Of a stretch of DNA of 64,000 nucleotides, positions 43,860 to 52,726 are shown piece after piece. Origin of the DNA: CP2-2F sp034432555 (GTDB lineage Bacteria > Chloroflexota > Anaerolineae > Aggregatilineales > UBA2796); NCBI GenBank assembly GCA_034432555.1, contig DAOUBW010000048.1, positions 310,001-374,000 on the forward strand, read 5' to 3'. Each line of letters begins with the position of its first letter. Position 1 is the first letter of the stretch. The translations under genes were made by a program, and so were the position numbers. The notes below the pieces were generated by a model. The model did no database searches, was not told the DNA's origin, and saw nothing but the letters and a program-made list of their open reading frames with translations.

Positions 43860-43950
43860 TCAAGCGTGCTAAGCGTGTTATGATTCTTTCAAGCCAATGG
43901 CGCATACAGCACATGGCGTTTATTGTACCGATTTTTGGCGAAGGGTAAAA

Positions 43951-44433
43951 ATGCTTATGGAGAGCCTACAGGCAGATAAACAACTGGCTGCACGCGAAAA
44001 GCGCTATCGTCTTGTGATTTTTGGCGGCACGGCGCTGATCTTGGCGCTGACTTTGGGCGTGTGTGCTACCTTTGCTGCCGTTGCACCGAGCGTATGGCGT
44101 CCCTTTGAGCGCCCAACACGCATCGCCATTCAGATCACGGGTGAGGTGACGCGCATCGGCGGAATGCCGATGCCTGCCGACGCTGTGCTGCGCTACCATA
44201 CCATCCGCGAAGCAGGCGGCATTTTTGAATACACTACGCGGCACACCACCGAACAGCTTTTTAGGTTCTACTACTACCTTGTGGTGCAGGTGAACGGCTG
44301 GCGTGCGGGCATCAATCCGATCCTGACCGATCAGCGCGCCGAATTTCGCTTTTACCTGAATAACTTGCCGCGCTTGACCATCGTCAAGGCGTTGTGCGCG
44401 GCAGAAACCTGCACCGTCACAGTAGATTACTAG
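43951..44433 (+). CDS. Hypothetical single-span membrane protein
   Basis: A 160-residue protein with a charged N-terminus, one hydrophobic helix at about residues 25-47 (LVIFGGTALILALTLGVCA) and an extracytoplasmic beta-rich domain ending with a Cys pair (LCAAETCTVTVDY). No family recognised. The start at 43951 follows AAGGGT; an upstream in-frame ATG at 43897 lacks a site. It is divergent from the SH3b gene and its stop interlocks by 4 bp with the AI-2E transporter gene. Confidence 0.65.
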   Translation: MLMESLQADKQLAAREKRYRLVIFGGTALILALTLGVCATFAAVAPSVWRPFERPTRIAIQITGEVTRIGGMPMPADAVLRYHTIREAGGIFEYTTRHTTEQLFRFYYYLVVQVNGWRAGINPILTDQRAEFRFYLNNLPRLTIVKALCAAETCTVTVDY

Positions 44434-45704
44434 CTTTTTTCAGCGGGCAGCGCCTTCGCCGCGTGCGGCATGAACATGGTGTCGAGGATCAGCTCTGGGC
44501 GTGGTTCGTTCGGGAAGGGATCGCCGCCGCGGATCTTTCGCAGCATATAGGTAATCACCAGCTTGATCGTGCCAAGGATCGGCGCAATGAGCAGCGCACC
44601 GAAAATGCCGCCAAATGCCGTACCAATGAACAACGCGACAATCACAACAGGCAGTGGCAAACTGACTGCATCACCGGTGATTTTAGGCGCGATCACGTTC
44701 AGCGTGAAGGTTTGCGTCACCAAAATGTTGATGAGCGCTACAAGCAGCGTCAATGCGCCGCGATCCAAATCCACCAAAACTGTTGAGCCGCCGATCAGGG
44801 GCGCGATGATCACCGGAAAGATGCTGAGCAGATTGCCCACTGTTGGGATGAGCGCCAACAAGCCGCACGTCACACCAACAAAGATCGATCCCGGAACGCC
44901 CATCAGTTGGAATTGGAACCAAGTCGCCACGCCGATGATCAGGGCGATGATGACCTGCCCACGAAAGAAATAAAGCCACACGCGCAGCACGCCGCGCAGT
45001 AAGATCGCGTATTCTCGTTCATAAGCGTCTTGCATTCCCACGAAGGTGCGGTAGAAACGCGGTAACTCCAGCAAGATGAAGAATGCCAGCAAATGCCCTA
45101 GCACAAGGTTGCCCAAGGTGCCAACCACGCCGCCTGCTATGCTGGCAAAACTCGTTGCAATGCTGCTCAGGATAGATGCCACGTTGATGTTCGATTCCTC
45201 ACCTTTGACCAATTGGCTGATCGGCTCTAGCAGAAAGTTGAGGTCAACGCGCAGATCGTTTTCTGGCACTTCTTCATCTCGCAGCAGATAGAGGTAGCGG
45301 TCACGCTCTGGCGTATATTGCCGAAAGAACGTGATACTCGTGCTTACGAAGTTTTCGACGGCGGGCTGCCAAGAGGTGATCGTCTCGGCAACAGCGGGTC
45401 CGATTCGCAACACGGCAAAAGTGATGCTGCCCAAATACAGCATAAAAACGCTGATGATTGCCAGCCAATAGGGAAACCGAAAGCGCCGCATCATGAACTG
45501 GATAGGGATGAAGAAGAACAGCACCAGCAGCAGCGCGATGATCAACACTTGCAGCACGGGACCGAGAAAGGTAACCGAATAGAGCGCAGCCGCCAACAAT
45601 AGGATGGCGGCTACGCGCTTTGTCCACACGCTCCATTCGGCGGCGTAGGGCAAGTCCGAAGGAACTTGATCGTCAGGTTGGGCAGGTGGCAATGCTTCAC
45701 TCAT
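44430..45704 (-). CDS. AI-2E family transporter (PerM/YhhT-like)
   Basis: A 424-residue polytopic membrane protein with about eight helices in the UPF0118/AI-2E layout: TM pairs 25-65 and 70-90, a long extracytoplasmic segment around 100-190, and C-terminal helices with FQLMGVPGSIFVGVTCGL, LIPTVGNLLSIFPVI and GIFGALLIAPILGTIK. Family members export or import quorum signals or small ions; none can be assigned here. It follows the alpha/beta hydrolase gene with a 1-bp overlap. Confidence 0.9.
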   Translation of the reverse strand: MSEALPPAQPDDQVPSDLPYAAEWSVWTKRVAAILLLAAALYSVTFLGPVLQVLIIALLLVLFFFIPIQFMMRRFRFPYWLAIISVFMLYLGSITFAVLRIGPAVAETITSWQPAVENFVSTSITFFRQYTPERDRYLYLLRDEEVPENDLRVDLNFLLEPISQLVKGEESNINVASILSSIATSFASIAGGVVGTLGNLVLGHLLAFFILLELPRFYRTFVGMQDAYEREYAILLRGVLRVWLYFFRGQVIIALIIGVATWFQFQLMGVPGSIFVGVTCGLLALIPTVGNLLSIFPVIIAPLIGGSTVLVDLDRGALTLLVALINILVTQTFTLNVIAPKITGDAVSLPLPVVIVALFIGTAFGGIFGALLIAPILGTIKLVITYMLRKIRGGDPFPNEPRPELILDTMFMPHAAKALPAEKS

Positions 45705-46603
45705 CAGCTCGTCTCGTGAATTAAACGCCTTAAAGCAGGCTTCACCAGGTGCGGAAAGCGCACAGAAGCGTCATGCCCGCCGCGTGTGATCATCAACAAC
45801 TCTGCGTTCGGGATTCGCTTTGCGGCTTGGCGGGCTTGTTCCGCTGTTACAAGCATATCCATACTGCCATGAATGATCAAGGTCGGAACGCGCACTGCCT
45901 CAAGTTGAGGTTGGAAGGCGCGCATTTGCTCAATATCCAGCTTGAAGCCTTCAAAGCGTAAGCTGGCAGGGTTGTTTTGTTGCAAGGTGCGAAGAATGCT
46001 AAGGATTTCCGCGTCGCGCTCGACGAGGGGTAGGGTGCGTTCAACCGCATTGGAGATCAACCAATTCGAGAAGTCCCAGCGGTTGGCAAGCGCCAAGGGC
46101 GCCAAAATCTCCATGACGTAGGCAGGTGGCGTTTGCGTGATGGCGTTGCCCAAAACAAGGGCGCGGCAGCGCTCTGGATAGTGCAGTGCAAAAGCAATGG
46201 CAGCCATGGCACCCGCTGAATAGCCCGCCACAACGACATTCGGCACATGCAGATAGTCTAGCAAGGCGGCGAAAGTATCCGCCATCGCCTCTGGTGTGCG
46301 CCCTGCCGCTAGCGGCGTGCGAAGGTAGCCCGCCCGCGAAGGCGCGATGATAGTGCTATTTTCGTATAGAGTGCCGATGGAGAGCGCCTGATCATAGCCA
46401 CCCATCGCCTGATGCGAAACAAGGACGTGCGGCGCACTTTCACCACGTAGCACGTATTCGATATTGGTCTTTCCAACATCCACAAAGTGGCTGCCTGTCA
46501 GTTGGCGCACTGCGGCTGCCCGCATTTCATATTGGTAGGTGCGTGCTAACCATGCGGTACCTGCACCCACTAAAAAAGCTGCTGCCGTTACTGCTGGAAG
46601 CAT
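45704..46603 (-). CDS. Membrane-anchored alpha/beta hydrolase
   Basis: A 299-residue hydrolase with an N-terminal hydrophobic anchor or signal (residues 1-20). The fold is a standard alpha/beta hydrolase: nucleophile Ser129 in GYSAGA, acid Asp in HGSMDMLVT, base His in RGGHDASVRFP. Substrate unknown. It heads a minus-strand pair with the AI-2E transporter, separated from nusA by 345 bp of divergent spacer. Confidence 0.85.
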   Translation of the reverse strand: MLPAVTAAAFLVGAGTAWLARTYQYEMRAAAVRQLTGSHFVDVGKTNIEYVLRGESAPHVLVSHQAMGGYDQALSIGTLYENSTIIAPSRAGYLRTPLAAGRTPEAMADTFAALLDYLHVPNVVVAGYSAGAMAAIAFALHYPERCRALVLGNAITQTPPAYVMEILAPLALANRWDFSNWLISNAVERTLPLVERDAEILSILRTLQQNNPASLRFEGFKLDIEQMRAFQPQLEAVRVPTLIIHGSMDMLVTAEQARQAAKRIPNAELLMITRGGHDASVRFPHLVKPALRRLIHETS

Positions 46604-46828
46604 ACGTCATTCTCCCGCTCTATGATCATTCTGGGAAAGTGGTAAAAACGGCGTTGTTAAGGCTCAGCTCTGAACTGTAAAGAGGGAGACAGGGCAATAG
46701 AGCTGGGCAAAATGGCGAATGGTGTTGTATTTTAGTTTGGTTTCAGTGTGTCCACAAGTCCCCTCATAAATTATACCGAACCGCAGGGTATATGCGTTAA
46801 AGACCGCTCAAACGAGCGTATAACGATC
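46604..46828. other. Non-coding spacer upstream of nusA promoter
   Basis: Part of the 345-bp gap between the alpha/beta hydrolase and nusA. It is AT-richer than its surroundings. No supported gene, tRNA or repeat was found; rimP, which usually precedes nusA, is absent. An ATG-initiated reading frame from 46748 runs into nusA but has no family support. Confidence 0.5.
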
Positions 46829-46857
46829 TTGTCAAAGCGAGGAAGACATGCTACACT
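46829..46857 (+). promoter_or_regulatory. Promoter of nusA cluster
   Basis: TTGTCA (46829-46834), a 17-bp spacer and TACACT (46852-46857), with TGC forming an extended -10. It is the best-matching promoter near the cluster and gives an approximately 85-nt leader. Confidence 0.7.
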
Positions 46858-46878
46858 ATGCCAAGATGCGTTTTCTTT

Positions 46879-46905
46879 CAAAAAGTGGGTTGCTCCCACT
46901 TTTTG
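46879..46905 (+). terminator. Attenuator-like hairpin in nusA leader
   Basis: CAAAAAGTGGG (46879-46889) and CCCACTTTTTG (46895-46905) form a perfect 11-bp stem with loop TTGCT. The core AGTGGG/CCCACT followed by TTTTT is a classical intrinsic terminator. It lies between the nusA promoter and start, where it could stop early transcripts unless antiterminated. Confidence 0.7.
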
Positions 46906-46948
46906 TCTTAGTTCTGATGGATACTACCGAGCGGGAGCCGCGCAGGGC

Positions 46949-48913
46949 ATGGCGAAAAGCGATTTCACCCTAGCTTTTAATGAAATTACGGAGGCGCACC
47001 ACCTCCCACGTGAAGTGGTGGTTGAGGCACTTAAACAGGCGTTAGTGTCTGCCTTTCGCCGTGATAGCGGCGTCAGCAGCGCGCAGCGTGTGGAGGCAGA
47101 AGTTGACCCCACCACCAACCGCTACCGCGTGCTGCTCGAAAAAGAGGTGGTGGACGACTTGACCGAAGGGCTTAGTGATAAAACTGAGATCACCCTCTCT
47201 GAGGCACGCCTGATTGTGCCTGAGGCTGAAGTGGGTGATGTGATCATGGCGCCGCAAGAGACCAATACCAAGACCTTTGGACGCATCGCCGCGCAAACCG
47301 CCAAACAAGTGATCTTGCAGAAGATCCGTGAGGCAGAGCGCTCTACGCTCTATGAGGAATACAAAGGGCGTGAAGGTGAACTGATCGTTGGGCAGGTGCA
47401 GAGCATCAACAACCAAACGGTCACCGTTATGCTGAACGGACGTGCAGAGGCAACGCTGCCCGCCAAAGAGCAAATCCGTAACGAGCGCTTCAAGCAGGGT
47501 GATAAAATCCGCCTGTATGTGATGGAAGTGCGCGAAAGCACCCGCGGTCCGCAGATCATCGTCTCCCGCGCCCATCGCAACATGCTGCGGCGGCTCTTTG
47601 AGTTTGAAGTGCCAGAAATCTATCATGGTCAGGTGGAGATTAAAAACATCGCCCGTGAGCCGGGACAGCGCTCTAAGGTGGCAGTGGCAGCCTTGCAGCA
47701 CGGCATTGATCCGGTTGGTGCGTGCGTTGGGCAGCGCGGCATCCGCATTCAGACCATCGTGAAGGAACTGAATGACGAACGCATAGACGTGATCGAGTGG
47801 AACGCTGATCCGTCTATCTTCATCGCCAAGGCGCTCAGCCCTGCCCACACCAACAGCCAATACGTCTACCTTGAAGAAGATATTGATCAGGGCAACACCG
47901 CCACTGTCATCGTCGGTGATGATCAGCTTTCGCTTGCCATCGGGCGCGAAGGGCAGAACGCACGCCTCGCCGCCAAGCTGACAGGCTGGCGCATTGACAT
48001 TAAAAGCGTCAGCGAGGCAGCCTTTGACGCGCAAGCACGCCTTGCTGAGCCGCCCTTAGATAAACTTGCGGCGGAAAATCCCGATCTGATCGCTGAAGTG
48101 ACGCGCATTCTGGATAAAAAACGCGCCGAACGCACCGTGATGCCCGAAGAATACCAGACGCTCTCGCGCTTTGTGCATATGGCAGAAACCCGCCTGCTCG
48201 ATCACCGCGTGACGGAACTGGCAGAGCGCCGCAAACGCATTGAGCGTGCCAAAGCCGAGCTGCCACGCCGTATTTTCCAAATGCAGCTTGAAGAACTGGA
48301 ACTGGAAGACGATATCCTTAAAGCGATCAAGACGCGCAGCATCCTGAACGTAGGCGATTTAATGGCACGCTTGCAAGCCGAAGAATCTGTGCTGCTCACC
48401 CTCCTAGAGACGGCAAAGGTCAAAGATGGTGCCGCCGAAGCCCTGAACGCCATCAAGGATGCCATCGAGTCGCTGGTGCCAAACTACCTCAATACGCCTG
48501 AGCCTGAGCCAGCACCTGAAGTGGACGCAGTGGTGGAAACAGAAGCTGATGCTGTGCCAGCATCGGAAGTGGTTGCCCGCCTTGCTGAGCCAGCCGCCGA
48601 AGTGCTGGATGAAGAAGCACCGCCCGCCTTCCCCGATGTGGAAGTGCCAAGCACGCCGCGTCCTGCTTCGCCTGTGCTGCCGCCTGTGCCTTCCAAACCG
48701 CGCCGTCCGCAGCCTGCTGCGCCTGAACCAGCGTCAGTCGTTCTAGAGCCTGAGCTGGAAGATGATAGCAAGAAAGACCGTAAAGGCAAGGGCAAGCCTG
48801 CCAAGCCCGCTGCCGCCCGCGACTTGATCTATGATGAAGAACGCGGCGAGACCGTGCGCTTGCGTAAACACAAGCGGCGCGGTGGGCGTGATTGGGAAGA
48901 TTACGAGGAGTGA
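46949..48913 (+). CDS. nusA: Transcription termination/antitermination factor NusA
   Basis: A 654-residue RNA polymerase-binding factor. The NusA N-domain (about 1-130) starts MAKSDFTLAFNEITEAHHLP; the S1 domain is about 140-205; the KH domains include GACVGQRGIRIQTIVKELN and AIGREGQNARLAAKLTG. After about residue 350, helical repeats and a 170-residue Glu/Pro/Ala-rich tail follow, ending DLIYDEERGETVRLRKHKRR. Usual NusA proteins are 350-500 residues, so the tail is long. The ATG at 46949 matches the family start; an upstream frame adds 67 unrelated residues. It heads nusA-ylxR-infB. Confidence 0.95.
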   Translation: MAKSDFTLAFNEITEAHHLPREVVVEALKQALVSAFRRDSGVSSAQRVEAEVDPTTNRYRVLLEKEVVDDLTEGLSDKTEITLSEARLIVPEAEVGDVIMAPQETNTKTFGRIAAQTAKQVILQKIREAERSTLYEEYKGREGELIVGQVQSINNQTVTVMLNGRAEATLPAKEQIRNERFKQGDKIRLYVMEVRESTRGPQIIVSRAHRNMLRRLFEFEVPEIYHGQVEIKNIAREPGQRSKVAVAALQHGIDPVGACVGQRGIRIQTIVKELNDERIDVIEWNADPSIFIAKALSPAHTNSQYVYLEEDIDQGNTATVIVGDDQLSLAIGREGQNARLAAKLTGWRIDIKSVSEAAFDAQARLAEPPLDKLAAENPDLIAEVTRILDKKRAERTVMPEEYQTLSRFVHMAETRLLDHRVTELAERRKRIERAKAELPRRIFQMQLEELELEDDILKAIKTRSILNVGDLMARLQAEESVLLTLLETAKVKDGAAEALNAIKDAIESLVPNYLNTPEPEPAPEVDAVVETEADAVPASEVVARLAEPAAEVLDEEAPPAFPDVEVPSTPRPASPVLPPVPSKPRRPQPAAPEPASVVLEPELEDDSKKDRKGKGKPAKPAAARDLIYDEERGETVRLRKHKRRGGRDWEDYEE

Positions 48914-48918
48914 GCGGC

Positions 48919-49233
48919 ATGGCACAGCGTCCCGCACCGCCCAAACCACAGAAGCATGTGCCGCAGCGCATGTGTGTGGTTTGCCGCCAGACGGCAGCCA
49001 AGCGCACCCTGATTCGCCTTGTGCGGACGGCGGATCAGGGCGTGCAAGTTGACCCAAGCGGCAAGCGCAGCGGGCGCGGCGCGTACTTGTGTGAAGATGC
49101 GGCGTGCTGGCAGCGTGCGATCAGCAGCGATGTGCTGGCAAAAGCGCTCCGCACCACACTCACCGACGATGATCGCACGCATTTGCGTGCGGCAGCGGCA
49201 CGCCTTGCCGCCCCGAACCCTGAGGCGAGCTAG
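48919..49233 (+). CDS. ylxR: YlxR-family RNA-binding protein
   Basis: A 104-residue DUF448/YlxR protein, a conserved companion between nusA and infB. The core motif is RMCVVCRQTAAKRTLIRLV with its CxxC, followed by SGRGAYLC and CWQRA. YlxR binds RNA and, in some bacteria, the RNase P RNA. The start at 48919 follows GAGGAG inside the end of nusA; an upstream start at 48892 lies within nusA and lacks support. Confidence 0.92.
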   Translation: MAQRPAPPKPQKHVPQRMCVVCRQTAAKRTLIRLVRTADQGVQVDPSGKRSGRGAYLCEDAACWQRAISSDVLAKALRTTLTDDDRTHLRAAAARLAAPNPEAS

Positions 49234-49451
49234 GCGCATGGTGGCTTACGGCTGCGGCTGGTATGTGGCACACAGTGCCGTGTGTAGGGTTGTTTTCTGT
49301 TTCTTGTGCGTGCGTGCAAGGCAAAGCCTCAGCGGTGAGGGCGCGATGTAGACCGCGAAAAGCCTCCCGCTGACTCTGCCACGCAGCACACGCTTCGTTG
49401 TAGATAGTCTGGAGCTGACCGCTACACCAAACGCGGCAGCGGGAGGAATGT

Positions 49452-51242
49452 ATGGCTAAAGAACGCCAATTAATCGAAATCCCTGAGTTTGTAACCGTCC
49501 GCGAACTTGCCACACTGCTTGGCGCCAACCCCATTGACGTCATGAAACAGTTGATCAACAGTGGCATCATGGCAACCATCAACCAACAGCTTGATTTCGA
49601 CACAGCATCGCTGATTGCGGGCGATCTCGGCTTTGAGGTGCGCTCGATAGAGCCTGCCGAGAGCGCGGTAGCCGTCAGCCTAGATGACCTGCCGCCTTGG
49701 CGGCGTATCTATGCTGCTGAGGACCCTAAAAACTTGACGCGGCGTCCACCTGTCGTCACTATTCTGGGGCATGTTGATCACGGCAAGACAACGCTGCTCG
49801 ATTCGATTCGCCATTCTCACGTTGCCGAAGGAGAAGCCGGTGGCATCACACAGCACATCGGTGCCTATCAAGTCGTCCATAATGGGCAGAAAATCACCTT
49901 TTTGGATACGCCCGGTCATGCTGCCTTCACTGCCATGCGTGCGCGTGGCGCGCAAGGCGCGGATATTGCTGTGTTGGTCGTGGCGGCGGATGACGGCGTG
50001 ATGCCAACCACCAAAGAGGCAATTGCCCATGTGAAGGCAGCCCATGTGCCGATTGTGGTCGCTGTCAATAAAATTGATAAGCGCAATGCCAACCCTGACC
50101 GCGTTAAGCAGGAACTTGCCGAACTCGGCATTGTGCCGGACGAGTGGGGCGGCGATACGATGTTTATCCCTGTCTCTGCACGCGATAAGATCGGCATTGA
50201 GGACTTGCTAGAGGCAATCCTGATGACGGCGGAAAGTGCCGACATTCACGCCAATCCGAAAGGGAAAACCGCCGGCACCGTCATTGAAGTGCGCCTAGAG
50301 AAATCGCGTGGTGTGATTGCGACACTCTTGGTGCAAAATGGCACCTTGCGGCTGGGCGATGCGGTGGTGGCAGGCAACACGGTCGGCAAAATCCGTGCCA
50401 TGTTTGATGAAAACGGCAAAACCGTGCGCGAAGCGCCGCCGTCCATGCCTGTCCAGGTGATGGGCTTTGCCGAACTGCCCAGCGTGGGCGATATGTTCAG
50501 CACCTTCCGTAACGAACGCGAGGCGCGCATCTTTGCCGAAGAACGCAAGCTGGCAACCGCCCAAGCCGCCGCCCAAACGGCACGTCCTGCTGCCTCGCTT
50601 GAGGATATTTTTAAGCGCTTTCAGGCGGGCGAGGCAAAAGAACTGCTGGTCATCCTAAAAGTGGATACGCAAGGCTCGTTAGAGCCGATTGTGAATGAGC
50701 TAAATGCGCTCAGTAACACCGAGCTTGGCTTGAAAGTTCTCTACGCCGAGACGGGCAATATCACCGAGAACGACATCAACCTCGCCGTTTCCACCGGCGC
50801 GACCGTCCTCGGTTTTAATGTGACCGCTGATAACGCTGCACGCAAACTGGCTGAGTCCAACGCTGTTGAGATTCGCCTCTACAACGTGATCTACACCCTG
50901 ATTGAGGACATTGAGAAGGCACTCAAGGGTATGCTCGATCCCGTCTATCAAGATCGCGTGATCGGCGTGGCAGAGGTACGGAAAATCTTCAAGGTGCCAA
51001 AGCAGGGCAAAATTGCCGGCTGTATGGTGCGAGATGGTGAAATCCGCCGTAATGCAAAGGTGCGCGTGCGGCGCGGGCGCGAAATGCTGGTGGAAGGCAT
51101 CGGTGTTAGCTCGCTCAAGCGTGAGACCGAGGACGTGCGCGAAGTGCGCGCCGGCTTTGAGTGCGGCATCGGACTGGATGGCTTTGAAGACTTCATCCCA
51201 GGCGATATGATCGAGTTCTTGGTGCGTGAGCGCGTCAGTTAA
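49452..51242 (+). CDS. infB: Translation initiation factor IF-2
   Basis: A 596-residue GTPase that places initiator tRNA on the 30S subunit. An IF2_N domain at 10-65 (EFVTVRELATLLGANPIDVM) precedes the GTPase: G1 GHVDHGKTT (106-114), G3 DTPGH (152-156), G4 NKID (206-209). Domains II-IV end with GCMVRDGEIRRNAKVRVRRG. It lacks the long N-terminal extension of the enterobacterial factor, a common form in this phylum. GGGAGGA precedes the start; the 218-bp gap after ylxR contains no gene. Confidence 0.97.
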   Translation: MAKERQLIEIPEFVTVRELATLLGANPIDVMKQLINSGIMATINQQLDFDTASLIAGDLGFEVRSIEPAESAVAVSLDDLPPWRRIYAAEDPKNLTRRPPVVTILGHVDHGKTTLLDSIRHSHVAEGEAGGITQHIGAYQVVHNGQKITFLDTPGHAAFTAMRARGAQGADIAVLVVAADDGVMPTTKEAIAHVKAAHVPIVVAVNKIDKRNANPDRVKQELAELGIVPDEWGGDTMFIPVSARDKIGIEDLLEAILMTAESADIHANPKGKTAGTVIEVRLEKSRGVIATLLVQNGTLRLGDAVVAGNTVGKIRAMFDENGKTVREAPPSMPVQVMGFAELPSVGDMFSTFRNEREARIFAEERKLATAQAAAQTARPAASLEDIFKRFQAGEAKELLVILKVDTQGSLEPIVNELNALSNTELGLKVLYAETGNITENDINLAVSTGATVLGFNVTADNAARKLAESNAVEIRLYNVIYTLIEDIEKALKGMLDPVYQDRVIGVAEVRKIFKVPKQGKIAGCMVRDGEIRRNAKVRVRRGREMLVEGIGVSSLKRETEDVREVRAGFECGIGLDGFEDFIPGDMIEFLVRERVS

Positions 51243-51249
51243 TCATCTG

Positions 51250-51289
51250 CCTCACCCGTGCTGGCGCAGTGTGGGTGAGGTTCAGTTTT
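51250..51289 (+). terminator. Hairpin after infB
   Basis: CCTCACCC (51250-51257) and GGGTGAGG (51273-51280) form an 8-bp stem with a 15-nt loop, then TTCAGTTTT. rbfA begins 66 bp later, so partial read-through is likely. Confidence 0.5.
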
Positions 51290-51355
51290 CCGTCATTCTG
51301 GGCGGCATACTAGCTGTTCTCGCCCTTTGGGCAGGCACAGATCGGAGTACAGATC

Positions 51356-51745
51356 ATGACACTTAAGCAAGAGCGCATGGCAGATCGCATCCGCGAGATT
51401 CTGAGCGAACTGTTGTTATTCGAGGTGAGCGATCCTGCCCTGCAAGGCTTGACCGTCACCGAAGTGGTGCTAGACCGTGAGTTAGAGTACGCCACAGTCT
51501 ACGTCAATGCCCTTGGCGAAGAAGATCGCGCTGAGGACGTGATGGCGGGCTTGCGCCGCGCTCATGGCTTCCTGCGTCGCGAACTGGCAAGCCGCGTCCG
51601 CCTGCGCCGTGCGCCGGAACTGCGCTTTCGCTGGGACGAGACGCTCAGCCGCGCTGCCCACCTTGAGGCAGTGCTGGATAGCCTTGCGCTGCCGCCCGCC
51701 GAACCACCTGACGCTGAACCATCCGAAGACAAGGACGACGCCTAA
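51356..51745 (+). CDS. rbfA: Ribosome-binding factor A
   Basis: A 129-residue KH-like protein needed for 16S rRNA maturation and 30S assembly. The family core is TLKQERMADRIREILSELL, then TVTEVVLDRELEYATVYVN and FLRRELASRVRLRRAPELRF. The C-terminus (EPPDAEPSEDKDDA) is acidic and disordered. GGAG precedes the ATG, and the next gene starts directly at the stop. Confidence 0.96.
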   Translation: MTLKQERMADRIREILSELLLFEVSDPALQGLTVTEVVLDRELEYATVYVNALGEEDRAEDVMAGLRRAHGFLRRELASRVRLRRAPELRFRWDETLSRAAHLEAVLDSLALPPAEPPDAEPSEDKDDA

Positions 51746-52726
51746 ATGCAATTCGATTGGGATCAGGCAAACGCACTGCTGCGTAATGCACACCACATCA
51801 TTTTAGTCACCCACACCCAGCCCGATGGCGATGCGTTTGGTTCGCTGCTTGGGCTTGGCAGCGCGCTTGCCGCCAGCGGCAAAAGCGTCACGCTTGCTGT
51901 GGAAGACGGCATGACCGATCGCTTTCGGTTTCTGCCCAATGTTGATTGGGTGCGCCCAACCCTTGAGGGTGTGACGGGCGATCTGGTCATCATCTTGGAT
52001 TGCAGCGACGAACGGCGCCCCGGCAAGCTGATGGCGACGATCAAAGCATTGACCGTCCCAACCATCAACCTTGATCATCACCGCACCAACACCCTGTTTT
52101 GCACTGCCAACTTGGTAGACGCTGACTGGGTAAGCACCACTGAAGGCATTCTGGAATGGTTGGATCGCTTAGGCATTGCGCTGACGGTTGAAGTGGCGCA
52201 GTGCTTGTTGTGCGGTTTGGTGACGGATACGCTCTGTTTCCGCACCGATAGCGTGAAGGCGGATACGCTTGGCAAGGCGCAGCGCCTGATCGACGCCGGC
52301 GCAACCCTGAATTACCTTGTGCAAAAGACGCTCAGCACCGTGCAGACGGGCGTGATCCGCTTATGGTCGCACGTGATGCCAACGGTGCAGATTGAAGATC
52401 ACGTAATTTGGGTGAAGGTGACGCTTGCCGCACGGCAAGCAGCCAACGCGCCCGAACGCGGCGATGGTGATCTGGTGGGGATGCTCTTGCAGGCAGAAGA
52501 TGCCTACATCGCGGCAATCTTCCGCGAATTGCAGGACGGCAAGACCGATATTAGCTTCCGCGCTGTGCCGGGCTTTGACGTGGCAAGTGTGGCAATGCGT
52601 TTAGGTGGTGGCGGGCATACGCTGGCAGCAGGTGTCACACTGGAGGGTGTGCCAGACGAAGTGGAAGGGCGCGTGATCGCTGCTTTGAAGGAAGCGGTAC
52701 AGCTTGGGGCGCCTAGCGTTGCCTGA
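51746..52726 (+). CDS. nrnA: DHH phosphoesterase, NrnA-like oligoribonuclease
   Basis: A 326-residue DHH/DHHA1 protein. The metal site includes His23, Asp27 and Asp29 (VTHTQPDGDAFGS), and Asp110-His111-His112 (LDHHRTN) is the DHH motif. DHHA1 ends in GGGGHTLAAG. NrnA degrades nanoRNA and dephosphorylates 3'-phosphoadenosine 5'-phosphate. It starts immediately after rbfA and overlaps truB. Confidence 0.93.
   Translation: MQFDWDQANALLRNAHHIILVTHTQPDGDAFGSLLGLGSALAASGKSVTLAVEDGMTDRFRFLPNVDWVRPTLEGVTGDLVIILDCSDERRPGKLMATIKALTVPTINLDHHRTNTLFCTANLVDADWVSTTEGILEWLDRLGIALTVEVAQCLLCGLVTDTLCFRTDSVKADTLGKAQRLIDAGATLNYLVQKTLSTVQTGVIRLWSHVMPTVQIEDHVIWVKVTLAARQAANAPERGDGDLVGMLLQAEDAYIAAIFRELQDGKTDISFRAVPGFDVASVAMRLGGGGHTLAAGVTLEGVPDEVEGRVIAALKEAVQLGAPSVA

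Noticed and set aside
46748..46948. N-terminal extension of nusA by 67 residues
   Set aside because: The extension has no NusA similarity, overlaps the promoter and attenuator hairpin, and the family start matches 46949.
47042..48034. 330-residue minus-strand frame opposite nusA
   Set aside because: Lies wholly within the conserved nusA coding region and has no recognisable domain or ribosome site.
49234..49451. Possible structured RNA or small gene between ylxR and infB
   Set aside because: Only short imperfect inverted repeats were found; no tRNA, riboswitch core or supported reading frame.
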